DNA from: Anderseniella sp. Alg231-50
GTDB taxonomy: Bacteria > Pseudomonadota > Alphaproteobacteria > Rhizobiales > Aestuariivirgaceae
DNA: 64,000 bases
Direction of reading: 5' to 3'
Assembly: GCF_900149695.1 (NCBI RefSeq)
Contig: NZ_LT703007.1
Coordinates: 124,001 to 188,000 of the forward strand
Of the stretch, positions 26,361 to 34,531 are shown one piece after another. The translations under genes and the position numbers were made by a program. A model generated the notes under the pieces. It searched no databases. It was not told the DNA's origin and was given only the letters and a program-made list of their open reading frames with translations. Position 1 is the stretch's first letter; each line of letters starts with the position of its first letter.

Positions 26361-27485
26361 TTACTGGCCCGGTACGCCTATCGCCACAGGCCGGACCGGT
26401 GAGCCTGCGTGGCCCTTCTCGCGCAGCGGCAGGATCATCGTGCACGAGGTCCAGACCTGATCTTTGGCCAGGGCTCCCAGATTGGCATTCTGAATCTGAT
26501 GGATGCCTGCGACCGCCAGATTGTAATGATGGATAAAGAACGGCAAACCCTGGTCCATGCCCTGGGGCGGCGGGCTCTTGCGGGCAAGCTGGCCATCGGC
26601 AACCGGGTCGGTGAACGGATTATCGAGCGCCAGCAGAACAATCTTGCGCTCGGCCAGGTATTTTGCAGCATCGATCGCCAGCCCCGGTCCCTTGCTGTAA
26701 TAGCTCTTGTCCTTGTCCGGATCAGACCAGTTGTCTCCCCAGCCGGTATAGATATAGACGACATCACCGGGCAGGATGCCGCGCCAGTCAAGCCCCTGGG
26801 CGGCGACCATGGCCTCGATGTCAGCTTTGGTCACCAGCGTTCCCGGTTCAAGAGTTTTGCCGCCTCCCATATGCTTTTTCGCGTCCAGCAGGACCGCAGA
26901 TGTGACGATCGGCGGCACGTTTTCGATGCCGAGCTTCAGCAATGGTGAGTCTGGCGTCGGCTTCACGTCCGCCTGGCTGTGATTGCCGTAATACTGCGCT
27001 GATCCCAGCGGCGCCTCGCCCTCGCCATTCCAGGCCTTGTCGTAATAGGCGAAATGGCCCAGCGCATCCATTTGCGTTCCTTGCGCGCCCGGCTCTCCGC
27101 CATTGACCTGCTCGCCGTTGAACACATGGCGCGTTCCGGGCAGCGAAACAGACGGCGTATAGGTATAAGACAAGGGGCGGCCGAACGGCGATGCCGGCAT
27201 GGTGTTGGAGCGCACATGATTGAGCTCATAGACTTTGGAGGCCGTGTTGGCCATGTGGGCGGAACACCTGAGCCACGTCCCGGCACCCAGTGTGTTTGCC
27301 ATGCCTTTCTGGTCACCGGCCGGCCAGGGCCCGGTCGGCACCAGCGCCTTCGACTGTTCGACCAGGGCCTTCTGCTGGTCCGACGCAGCCTGTGATGAAA
27401 CCGGCGCTGCAATGAATATACCGAGTGCCAAGACAGTTGCTCCCGCGCAGCGTCCGACCTTTATCCAATCCGCTTTCCTGCCCAT
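26361..27485 (-). CDS. Cyclase family protein (kynurenine formamidase-like), exported
   Basis: A 374-residue PF04199-type metal-dependent hydrolase. The ATG at 27485 is preceded by GGGAGGA and yields a signal peptide (core CAGATVLALGIFIAAPVSSQA). The metal-site motif, normally HxGTHxDxxxH, reads GAQGTQMDALGHF, so the first histidine positions are altered. WRGILPGDVVYIYTGWGDNW and LDNPFTDPVADGQ are other family segments. Related enzymes hydrolyse cyclic amides or esters. It is the first gene of the leftward TRAP cluster and divergent from the cobalamin-binding gene. Confidence 0.88.
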   Translation of the reverse strand: MGRKADWIKVGRCAGATVLALGIFIAAPVSSQAASDQQKALVEQSKALVPTGPWPAGDQKGMANTLGAGTWLRCSAHMANTASKVYELNHVRSNTMPASPFGRPLSYTYTPSVSLPGTRHVFNGEQVNGGEPGAQGTQMDALGHFAYYDKAWNGEGEAPLGSAQYYGNHSQADVKPTPDSPLLKLGIENVPPIVTSAVLLDAKKHMGGGKTLEPGTLVTKADIEAMVAAQGLDWRGILPGDVVYIYTGWGDNWSDPDKDKSYYSKGPGLAIDAAKYLAERKIVLLALDNPFTDPVADGQLARKSPPPQGMDQGLPFFIHHYNLAVAGIHQIQNANLGALAKDQVWTSCTMILPLREKGHAGSPVRPVAIGVPGQ

Positions 27486-27523
27486 GGTGTCCTCCCAATA
27501 TGTCTGTTTTCTGAAAGTAAATA

Positions 27524-27553
27524 ACAAACACGGCGGGGCGTCCATTTGTTTGT
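27524..27553. promoter_or_regulatory. Inverted repeat in the divergent promoter region
   Basis: ACAAACA (27524-27530) and TGTTTGT (27547-27553) are inverted 7-bp arms centred 23 bp apart, about two helical turns. They lie between the cyclase and cobalamin-binding gene starts. This is a candidate operator for a dimeric regulator that is not encoded adjacent to it. Confidence 0.3.
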
Positions 27554-27633
27554 GCCCTGCCAGGTCGGGATAAGGCTGCAGACAGTCAACACACACGCTT
27601 GCTTCCTGGTGTGGCAGGCACTAACCGTTAGCA

Positions 27634-29352
27634 ATGCTTACCCGCACGGATATATTGCCTGAGCAAGATTTACCCGATACCGAGGAATTGATCGGGCACG
27701 GCCATGACCTGGCACAGGAGTGGCAGGTTCAGCCCGGAGCCTTCCTCAAACACCATGGCGTTCCAAGTGAGGCTGAGTATAAACGCACAGGAACTGCCGC
27801 CGGCAATCTTATGCAGCACGCCCAGATCGGATGGCGCGATCCGATCAAATCCCGCGCCGCGTGGGCTGAAATACATGAGCGATGTGCCGCAGACAATGTC
27901 ACTGTTGACCGGTACGGTATCTGTCTCGACTGGTCGATGGGTATTCCGCGCGATGATCGCGGTGACGCCATGCGCGGCACCGGCCTAATCCTGGACGGAC
28001 CGGAAGATTTTGTCAGACTGACTGAAGCAGCACCGGTGGCGCCGCATTTCGGGGACTTCGTGCTCGGGTTCCCGGCGTCTGTTGAAAACACCTGTGCTGC
28101 TCTCAGCGCCGGGTCCACCAGCATCGGCAACCTCGGGCAGTATTTCACCTTTCGCCTGCAAAACCATTCCGACGATGTGATGTGCACCACAGCAACCCTA
28201 ACTGCGCTCGCCCTGATCGCCGCACAACCGGTACCGGTACTGGTGCATTCCAACCTGGATGACGGGTTTGCTGCGCTGTTCGGGGACCTGTCGAGTGCGC
28301 TCGGCGCGGTACTGCTGGAACGCCATATCGGCGCCCTGATCGGTGTCGAGATGAGCCATTGCTGGGGCCATCATTTTTCCGACCCCGTGCGCCGCCTCGC
28401 CTTCCATCTTGCGCTGGCCGTTGTTTCCGACACGCCCGGCACCATGATCTACGGCAACACGACGAGTTACCGGGGATCGCGGGAAGAAAACTTCGCCAGC
28501 CTGTCGAGTTACCTCTCCATCGACATTGCCGGGCAGTTGCTGAAACCGACCGGCCACGCGATCAATCCGGTGCCGGTGTCGGAAAACGAACGCATCCCGG
28601 ATGTTGAAGAAGTCATCGAAGCCCAGTTGTTCGCTGCCCGCCTCGCCACCCACGAGGCCCGGCACATGCCGCTTCTGGACACCACCCCTGCCCGCGCGCT
28701 GGCAGACCGGATTACAACTGGCGGCAAAACCTTCTTCGACAATGCCCTGAACTGCCTGACCGCGGCAGGAATTGATACGGACAGCCCGTTCGAGATGTTG
28801 CTGGCGATCCGCCGCCTGGGCGGCAGGCGCCTGGAAACGATGTGTGCGACCGCGGACGACAGAATTCCGTCCGACATCGCCGAGGAAGTGGCTGAGATGG
28901 CCCAGACCCACTTGTCACGCGTACCGCAAGGAGACCGCCTGGCACTGGCCGGCATGGCTCCGCGCATCCTCACTGCCACCACGGATGTGCACGAACACGG
29001 AAAGCTGGTACTGGACGAAGTGTTGTCGAGCGCTGGTGCCACACTGCTCGACGGCGGCACATCCGTCGAACCTCAGGCGCTGGCGGAAGCGGCTCTTGCC
29101 GAACAGGCAGACGCCATCGCATTGTCCACCTATAACGGCGTTGCGCTGAATTATTACAATACGTTGCGCCAACAGGTTGGCAATCAGATTCCGGTTCTGA
29201 TCGGCGGCCGTCTCAACCAGGTACCGGACACCTCCAACACATCACTGCCGGTGGATGTCGGTGACCAGCTCTCAGCGGCGGGTGCCCTTGTCTGCCGAGA
29301 AATCGAAGATGCGGTCCCCGCCCTGCTCACTGCTTTGAAGGAAACAAAATGA
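27634..29352 (+). CDS. Cobalamin-binding domain protein of unknown function
   Basis: A 572-residue protein. The C-terminal part (about 435-560) has the corrinoid signature DxHxxG as D451-V-H453-E-H-G456, followed by ALSTYNGVALNYY and VLIGGRLNQ, which fit the B12-binding Rossmann-like fold with base-off histidine ligation. Residues about 60-350 form a large conserved-looking domain (GNLGQYFTFRLQNHSDDVMC, LVHSNLDDG, MSHCWGHHFSDPVRRLAF) that I cannot assign. A mutase-like TIM barrel is one possibility. No adenosyl- or methyl-transfer partner is visible. The stop overlaps the next gene by 4 bp (ATGA), so the two are coupled and likely act in one pathway. Confidence 0.75.
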   Translation: MLTRTDILPEQDLPDTEELIGHGHDLAQEWQVQPGAFLKHHGVPSEAEYKRTGTAAGNLMQHAQIGWRDPIKSRAAWAEIHERCAADNVTVDRYGICLDWSMGIPRDDRGDAMRGTGLILDGPEDFVRLTEAAPVAPHFGDFVLGFPASVENTCAALSAGSTSIGNLGQYFTFRLQNHSDDVMCTTATLTALALIAAQPVPVLVHSNLDDGFAALFGDLSSALGAVLLERHIGALIGVEMSHCWGHHFSDPVRRLAFHLALAVVSDTPGTMIYGNTTSYRGSREENFASLSSYLSIDIAGQLLKPTGHAINPVPVSENERIPDVEEVIEAQLFAARLATHEARHMPLLDTTPARALADRITTGGKTFFDNALNCLTAAGIDTDSPFEMLLAIRRLGGRRLETMCATADDRIPSDIAEEVAEMAQTHLSRVPQGDRLALAGMAPRILTATTDVHEHGKLVLDEVLSSAGATLLDGGTSVEPQALAEAALAEQADAIALSTYNGVALNYYNTLRQQVGNQIPVLIGGRLNQVPDTSNTSLPVDVGDQLSAAGALVCREIEDAVPALLTALKETK

Positions 29353-30101
29353 CCACGACAATTGGTATTATCGGCGCCGGCCATCTCATCAAGCACATGA
29401 TGCCGGCGATGGCCAAAACCGGCTCCCGCTTCCTGGTTTCAGAACGCGGCCGCAAAACATCAGCTGAACTGGCGGAACAGTACGGCGTTGAGGTCCTGTC
29501 AGACAACCAGGCAATCGTCGACCGGTCCGATCTGGTCATTGTTGCAGTACGCCCGTTTGACGCCGTGGAGATATGCAAGGCGCTTACCTTCGCCGACGGC
29601 CAGACGGTCCTGAGCCTGTGCGCCGGTTTGCCGTCGTCAGACCTTGCCCCTGTCGTTGCCCCGGCTGACCTTGTGATGGCCATGCCGGTAGTTGCAGCCC
29701 AGTTTTCCGAAAGCCCCACGCTGATGTTCCCTGAAAACCAGAAATGCCGGGAGCTGCTGGAATCGTGCGGCCCGGTGCTGGCCCTGAAAAAGGAAGACAG
29801 CTTTGCGCCGGCAGCAACCATTGCATGCTATTACGGCTGGGTGCAGGAACTGATATCGCAGATGTCCGACTGGGTTTCGGCACAAGGCGTTGACCCTGAA
29901 GTTGCCCGGCTGCTCACGGCCCAGATGACCCGTGCAGCGGCCACCACGGTGCGAGAACGCCCGACAACGCCGACCTCGCAACTGGTGTCCGAACTGGCCA
30001 CTCCGCGCTCGTTCACGCTGAAGGGGCTGGAAGTACTGCATGAAGCCGACGCCTTCACACCCTGGAAGCGGGCTGCCGATGCACTATTGAGAACCGATTA
30101 A
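29349..30101 (+). CDS. ProC-like NAD(P)-dependent reductase
   Basis: A 250-residue protein of the pyrroline-5-carboxylate reductase superfamily. The N-terminal dinucleotide motif is IGIIGAGHLIKHMM, followed by SDLVIVAVRPFDAVEICKAL and VVAPADLVMAMPV, the usual NADP-binding half. The C-terminal helical half has PTTPTSQLVSELATPRSFTLKGLEVL, similar to the ProC substrate helix region with its TPGGxT-like loop altered. It is a diverged paralogue, not clearly housekeeping ProC. Translational coupling with the cobalamin-binding gene suggests it acts on that enzyme's product or substrate. Confidence 0.82.
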   Translation: MTTTIGIIGAGHLIKHMMPAMAKTGSRFLVSERGRKTSAELAEQYGVEVLSDNQAIVDRSDLVIVAVRPFDAVEICKALTFADGQTVLSLCAGLPSSDLAPVVAPADLVMAMPVVAAQFSESPTLMFPENQKCRELLESCGPVLALKKEDSFAPAATIACYYGWVQELISQMSDWVSAQGVDPEVARLLTAQMTRAAATTVRERPTTPTSQLVSELATPRSFTLKGLEVLHEADAFTPWKRAADALLRTD

Positions 30102-30130
30102 CCCCGTTCAAAATGACGCAAGGCGCAATA

Positions 30131-30393
30131 TACCAAAGAAGGTGGTTATTGACCCTTTTGATGGAGACAAATCCGTCCACTCTGACAGGCGCGGTACGCA
30201 GCGCGATGCGGTGCATCGGGCAAGCGCCGCAACGCACCAGACGGACGGATTTGGCCCACCAGAGGCCGGCCTTTCGGGTCCGCCGGGCGTCGTTATGCTC
30301 CACTTGTGGTCAACCAGACCAAGGCGTGAAGCATGCCTAGCCGACAAACCCGAAAAACCGGTCAAAAGGGGTCAATAACCACCTTCTTTGGTA
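30131..30393. mobile_element. MITE-like element with 31-32-bp terminal inverted repeats
   Basis: The left end, TACCAAAGAAGGTGGTTATT followed by GACCCTTTTGA, matches the inverted right end (30362-30393) except for one extra C. Both ends are flanked by TA (30129-30130 and 30394-30395), as expected for a TA target duplication of the IS630/Tc1-mariner type. The 263-bp interior holds a second, nested inverted repeat (AAATCCGTCC near 30168 and GGACGGATTT near 30243) and no transposase. It is therefore non-autonomous. The transposase source is not in the window. Confidence 0.8.
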
Positions 30394-30397
30394 TAGT

Positions 30398-30426
30398 TTG
30401 ACATTTTGGCCGCGAATCCCCATACA
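30398..30426 (+). promoter_or_regulatory. Promoter-like pair upstream of the helicase gene
   Basis: A perfect -35 TTGACA (30398-30403) is followed 17 bp later by CATACA (30421-30426), a weak -10. The predicted leader is about 145 nt, long for a simple gene and typical of cold-induced helicases. The -35 begins four bases after the end of the MITE-like element. Confidence 0.45.
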
Positions 30427-30576
30427 AGGCGCATACGTTTCGGCGCCAGGCGTGAGGTGCCGTAAAAGAGGACACAGACATCCGGTCTGGTCCCGGCACA
30501 TCAACCAGCTACATGGGGCGCGGCGAAAAATATCCGCCAGCCCGTGCAGCGCTTATAGAACGGTCTATAGAACTTA

Positions 30577-32034
30577 ATGACATTCGATACACTTGGCCTT
30601 AGCGAAAAGGTCCTCGGCGCGGTCACCGACGCCGGTTTTTCCGAACCTACGAAAATTCAGGCAGAAGCCATTCCACCCGCGCTCGAGCGCAAGGATGTGT
30701 TGGGCCTGGCCCAGACGGGTTCGGGCAAGACAGCGGCGTTTACGCTGCCAATGCTCAACATTCTTGAAAAGGGACGCGCCCGCGCGCGCATGCCGCGCAC
30801 GCTTATCCTGGAACCGACCAGGGAACTGGCAGCACAGGTCCATGAAGCGTTTGAACTGCTCGGCAAGAACCACAAGCTGAACATTGCCCTGCTCATGGGC
30901 GGTGTGTCTTTCGAAGAACAGAACCGCAAGATCGATCGTGGCGCAGATGTTGTGATCGCAACACCGGGCCGCCTGCTCGACCATGTGGAGCGCGGCAAGC
31001 TGATGCTCACCCATATCGAGATTTTCGTTGTCGATGAAGCAGACCGCATGCTCGACATGGGCTTTATTCCCGATATCGAGCGCGTCGCCAAGCTGTTGCC
31101 GATCACCCGGCAGACGCTGTTTTTCTCGGCCACCATGCCGCCTGAAATCCAGCGCCTGACCAACCAGTTCCTGCACAACCCGGTTGAAATCAAGGCGCAG
31201 GCACTGTCATCCACGGCAGAAACCATTACCCAGCGCGCGGTCTATGCGCCTTCCGACGACACATCAAAGCGCGATGCGTTGCGCGACCTGATGCGCGGAC
31301 ATGCCGACGATGTCAAAAACGGCATCATCTTTGCCAACCGGAAGACAACCGTCGCGGTCCTGGAAAAATCATTGCAGAAGCACGGGTTTTCCTGCGGTGC
31401 ATTGCATGGCGACATGGACCAGCGCGCACGACTGAAGACGCTGGATGCATTCCGCAACAACGACATAACCTACCTGATCGCTTCCGACGTGGCCGCCCGC
31501 GGTCTCGACATTCCGGACGTCAGCCATGTCTACAATTATGACGTGCCGACGCATTCGGAAGACTACGTGCACCGCATTGGCCGTACCGGCCGTGCCGGCC
31601 GGCTGGGCAATGCCTACACGCTGGTGAAGTGGGAAGAGTTTCGGGCGATCAAGGACATTGAAGACCTGATCAAGAAGCCCATCGACTGGGATGGCGAAGC
31701 GCCTACCGACGAGGAAATCGCGGAGTCCATAGCCTCAAAAGGCAAACGCCGCCGTGGCAGCAAGTCAGCCGGACCGAAAGCGAAGGCGAAGGCTCCCGCG
31801 AAGAAATCGAAACCCAAAAAGGCGGAAGAAAAGGTCGACGTGGCTGAAAAGCAGGAACAATCCAGCGCTGAAGCCAAACCTGAAAAGCGTCACTCAGAAG
31901 AAAAGCCGCAGCGCGAGCGCGGCGGCAGAGGCCGTGGCCGAGGCGGCAAAGGCCGTGACAATGATCACGACGACACACCGTCCATGTTCACCGAAGAAAA
32001 CATGCCGGCCTTCCTGGCACGTCCGGTCATCTAA
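30577..32034 (+). CDS. rhlE: DEAD-box ATP-dependent RNA helicase, RhlE-like
   Basis: A 485-residue helicase. Motifs in order are the Q motif FSEPTKIQAEAIPPAL, AQTGSGKT (Walker A, near 49), PTRELA, TPGRLLDH, VDEADRMLDMGF (DEAD as DEAD-R), SATMPPE, IIFANRK, SDVAARGLDIPDV and HRIGRTGRAG. The C-terminal 100 residues are lysine- and arginine-rich with an RGGRGRGRGG-type tail for RNA binding. It would unwind structured RNA, often in the cold or with RNase E. No good Shine-Dalgarno sequence precedes the ATG. Confidence 0.95.
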   Translation: MTFDTLGLSEKVLGAVTDAGFSEPTKIQAEAIPPALERKDVLGLAQTGSGKTAAFTLPMLNILEKGRARARMPRTLILEPTRELAAQVHEAFELLGKNHKLNIALLMGGVSFEEQNRKIDRGADVVIATPGRLLDHVERGKLMLTHIEIFVVDEADRMLDMGFIPDIERVAKLLPITRQTLFFSATMPPEIQRLTNQFLHNPVEIKAQALSSTAETITQRAVYAPSDDTSKRDALRDLMRGHADDVKNGIIFANRKTTVAVLEKSLQKHGFSCGALHGDMDQRARLKTLDAFRNNDITYLIASDVAARGLDIPDVSHVYNYDVPTHSEDYVHRIGRTGRAGRLGNAYTLVKWEEFRAIKDIEDLIKKPIDWDGEAPTDEEIAESIASKGKRRRGSKSAGPKAKAKAPAKKSKPKKAEEKVDVAEKQEQSSAEAKPEKRHSEEKPQRERGGRGRGRGGKGRDNDHDDTPSMFTEENMPAFLARPVI

Positions 32035-32059
32035 ATATCTGAATACAGCGGAAAGCGGG

Positions 32060-32464
32060 TCAGCCGCGCTGCAGCACGTCGGCGGATACAGGCGTCAACT
32101 CAATAGACTCGCCACATCCGCAGGCGCTGGTCTGGTTCGGATTGTTGAACACAAAGCCTGACCGCAATTTGGTGACTTCATAGTCCATCGTGGTGCCGAA
32201 CAGGAACAGGATTGCCTTTGCCTCGATCAGGACACGGGCACCCCTGTCTTCGATCACCTCATCAAACTTGTCGGGTTCATCAACGAAGTCCATGGTGTAT
32301 TCCATACCGGCACAGCCACCGTTCTTGACGCCGATGCGCAGGCCGCCGGTATCCTTTTCGGACCGGGCCATCAGGTGCTTGATCCGCTCAACTGCCGCAT
32401 CTGTCAATGACAGTACCGCCGGCATGGCGCGGGTGTTTGAGGTATTTACTTCAATAGCAGTCAT
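32060..32464 (-). CDS. sufA: A-type iron-sulfur carrier protein
   Basis: A 134-residue HesB/IscA-type scaffold or carrier. The three conserved cysteines are C51 (KNGGCAGMEY) and C115/C117 (SACGCGES). It would receive clusters from SufBCD and pass them to apoproteins. It starts 6 bp downstream of sufT and is the last gene of the suf operon; the convergent rhlE gene ends 25 bp away with no obvious terminator between. The N-terminal 13 residues before MPAVLSL could be dispensable if the internal ATG is used. Confidence 0.95.
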   Translation of the reverse strand: MTAIEVNTSNTRAMPAVLSLTDAAVERIKHLMARSEKDTGGLRIGVKNGGCAGMEYTMDFVDEPDKFDEVIEDRGARVLIEAKAILFLFGTTMDYEVTKLRSGFVFNNPNQTSACGCGESIELTPVSADVLQRG

Positions 32465-32470
32465 TTCACC

Positions 32471-32878
32471 TCACCACATGTTCAGAGCGACACGCGCTTC
32501 ATCCGACATGCGCGACGGATCCCACGGCGGGTCGAAAACCAGCTGCACATCGACATCCATGACACCTTCGACGGTGCGTACCGCGTCGGCCACCCAGCCC
32601 GGCATTTCGCCAGCCACGGGACAGCCTGGCGCGGTCAGCGTCATATCGACCTTCACCGAGCGGTCATCCTCGACATCGATCTTGTAAATCAGCCCGAGTT
32701 CAAAAATATCGACCGGAATTTCCGGGTCGTAAACGGTCTTGATCGCCGCGATCATGTCATCGGTCAACCGGCTGAGCTCTTCCTTCGGTATAGCTGATGT
32801 TACCGCCGGGTCCTGGTGTTCCGCTTCAACTGTCTCTGGAACAGGTGCGGGAGCGCATGATGTGCTTGTATCAGTCAT
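32471..32878 (-). CDS. sufT: SUF system assembly protein SufT (DUF59/MIP18 family)
   Basis: A 135-residue protein whose N-terminal 30 residues are acidic and variable. The rest is a DUF59 domain: IKTVYDPEIPVDIFELGLIY, VKVDMTLTAPGCPVAGEMPGW (with the conserved cysteine) and LVFDPPWDPSRMSDEAR. The family helps mature iron-sulfur proteins. It is embedded between sufS and sufA with gaps of 13 and 6 bp. Confidence 0.95.
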   Translation of the reverse strand: MTDTSTSCAPAPVPETVEAEHQDPAVTSAIPKEELSRLTDDMIAAIKTVYDPEIPVDIFELGLIYKIDVEDDRSVKVDMTLTAPGCPVAGEMPGWVADAVRTVEGVMDVDVQLVFDPPWDPSRMSDEARVALNMW

Positions 32879-32891
32879 GATTTAAACCCTA

Positions 32892-34148
32892 TCACATAAA
32901 CATCTTCTGTGCAGATGTAAGCGCTGCTGCCAGCCGATCAACATCTGCGGTGTTGTTGTACATGCCAAACGACGCCCGGCAGGTTGCTGTCACGCCAAAT
33001 TTCTGCAAAAGCGGCATGGCGCAATGGGTGCCGGCGCGAACCGCCACGCCGTGCCGGTCGATGACGGTTGATATGTCATGGGCATGCGCACCTTCCATGG
33101 CAAAAGAGATAATCGCGCCCTTGGTCGGCGACGTGCCGAATATTTTCAGCGAATTGATGTGCGCCAGGCGCTCGTTGGCATATTGCAGCAGCGATGCTTC
33201 GTGTGCCGCGATAGCTTCACGCCCTATACTGTCCATATAGTCAAGTGCAGCCCCCAGTCCAATAGCCTGGACGATGGCCGGTGTGCCTGCTTCAAACCGG
33301 TGCGGCGGATCATTGTAGGTCACGCCATCCTCGGTCACCTCGATAATCATCTCACCGCCGCCCTGGTATGGCGGCATCCCGGCCAGCAACTCCTTCTTGC
33401 CGTACAAGACACCGATGCCGGACGGTCCGTAGGTCTTGTGACCGGTGAAAACATAAAAATCAGCGTCGAGATCCTGCACATCCACCGGCATGTGGACCGC
33501 GCTCTGTGACCCGTCGACCAGCACCGGAATGCCGCGTTCATGGGCAATCGCGATAATCTCCTTGATCGGCACAACTGTCCCGAAAGCATTCGACATGTGG
33601 GTAATCGCCACCATTTTGGTGCGCGGTGTCAGTGTCTTGATGAAATCTTCCACATGCAGCGTGCCTTCGTCATCGACCGGCACCCAGCGGATGTTGGCGC
33701 CCCGGTGCTCGCGGTGAAAATGCCACGGCACGATATTGGAGTGATGTTCAAGAATGGAAATGACGATGTCATCACCCTCGCCGATGACCATGCCGCCAAA
33801 ACTCTGGGCGACCAGATTGATGGCATCGGTCGCATTGCGGGTGAAGATCACCTGGTCGGTTGACGGCGCATTGAGGAAGCGGCGGGCGCTTTCACGGGCA
33901 TCCTCGAAGGCTTGCGTCGCGGTATTCGACAAGTAGTGCAGCCCGCGATGCACATTGGCGTACTCTTCCGAATAGGCGGTCTGGATCCGGTCCAGCACAA
34001 CTTGCGGCTTTTGCGCTGATGCGCCGTTGTCGAGATAGGTCAGCGGCTTGTCGCCATAGACTGGCTTCGACAGGATTGGAAAGTCCGCCCTGATCTTTTC
34101 GACATTATACCCGGATGCGGGCTCAATGGTCTTGGCTATCTCATTCAT
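32892..34148 (-). CDS. sufS: Cysteine desulfurase, SufS type
   Basis: A 418-residue PLP enzyme that mobilises sulfur from L-cysteine for cluster assembly. The PLP lysine is K238 in FTGHKTYGPSG, and the persulfide-forming cysteine is C376 in RAGTHCAMPL on a short loop, which defines group II desulfurases. The start ATG overlaps the stop of the VOC gene by 8 bp. No sufE or sufU is present in the operon, so the sulfur acceptor is not obvious. Confidence 0.97.
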   Translation of the reverse strand: MNEIAKTIEPASGYNVEKIRADFPILSKPVYGDKPLTYLDNGASAQKPQVVLDRIQTAYSEEYANVHRGLHYLSNTATQAFEDARESARRFLNAPSTDQVIFTRNATDAINLVAQSFGGMVIGEGDDIVISILEHHSNIVPWHFHREHRGANIRWVPVDDEGTLHVEDFIKTLTPRTKMVAITHMSNAFGTVVPIKEIIAIAHERGIPVLVDGSQSAVHMPVDVQDLDADFYVFTGHKTYGPSGIGVLYGKKELLAGMPPYQGGGEMIIEVTEDGVTYNDPPHRFEAGTPAIVQAIGLGAALDYMDSIGREAIAAHEASLLQYANERLAHINSLKIFGTSPTKGAIISFAMEGAHAHDISTVIDRHGVAVRAGTHCAMPLLQKFGVTATCRASFGMYNNTADVDRLAAALTSAQKMFM

Positions 34149-34521
34149 AAGACATGAACTCCATCAGCGATCCATCGGGATCGCGGAAATAAACACTGGT
34201 ACCCTGGCCCATTGCGCCGTGTCGCTCGCTCGGGCCTTCCTCGATCTTGATGTTATGCGCCTGCAAGTGTTCGATGGCACCGGAAATCGGTCCGTGCCAG
34301 CGAAAGCACAGATCACTGTTGCCGGGCTTCACCGGCAGCTTGGCAACCGGCGAACCATGCTGATCCGGTCCGTGGATGTTCAACTGCTGCTCACCCCAGC
34401 GGAACTGGTAGCCATTGCCAAACTCAATCGCCTCAGCTCCCATGACATCAACATAGAACGCCCTTGCCTTGTCCCAGTCGGAGACGTGGATCACACAATG
34501 ATCGAGGGTGATGCGGGTCAT
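34141..34521 (-). CDS. VOC (glyoxalase-fold) family protein
   Basis: A 126-residue protein with paired beta-alpha-beta-beta-beta modules: LDHCVIHVSDWDKARAFYVD at the start, GNSDLCFRWHGP in the middle and TSVYFRDPDGSLMEFMSYE at the end. The histidine at residue 8 and the final glutamate are usual metal ligands of the fold. Function could be glyoxalase, dioxygenase or resistance; nothing in the sequence decides. The ATG at 34521 is preferred because the upstream part reads into sufD. Its place between sufD and sufS, overlapping sufS, suggests it is always co-expressed with the Suf machinery. Confidence 0.88.
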   Translation of the reverse strand: MTRITLDHCVIHVSDWDKARAFYVDVMGAEAIEFGNGYQFRWGEQQLNIHGPDQHGSPVAKLPVKPGNSDLCFRWHGPISGAIEHLQAHNIKIEEGPSERHGAMGQGTSVYFRDPDGSLMEFMSYE

Positions 34522-34531
34522 GACACTTGCC

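Noticed and set aside
27486-27633. Cobalamin riboswitch upstream of the B12-binding gene
   Set aside because: The conserved B12-box (GCCACTG core) was not found and the leader is too short.
30113-30340. Short frames inside the MITE-like element
   Set aside because: No start signal, no family resemblance, and the frame runs through the inverted ends.
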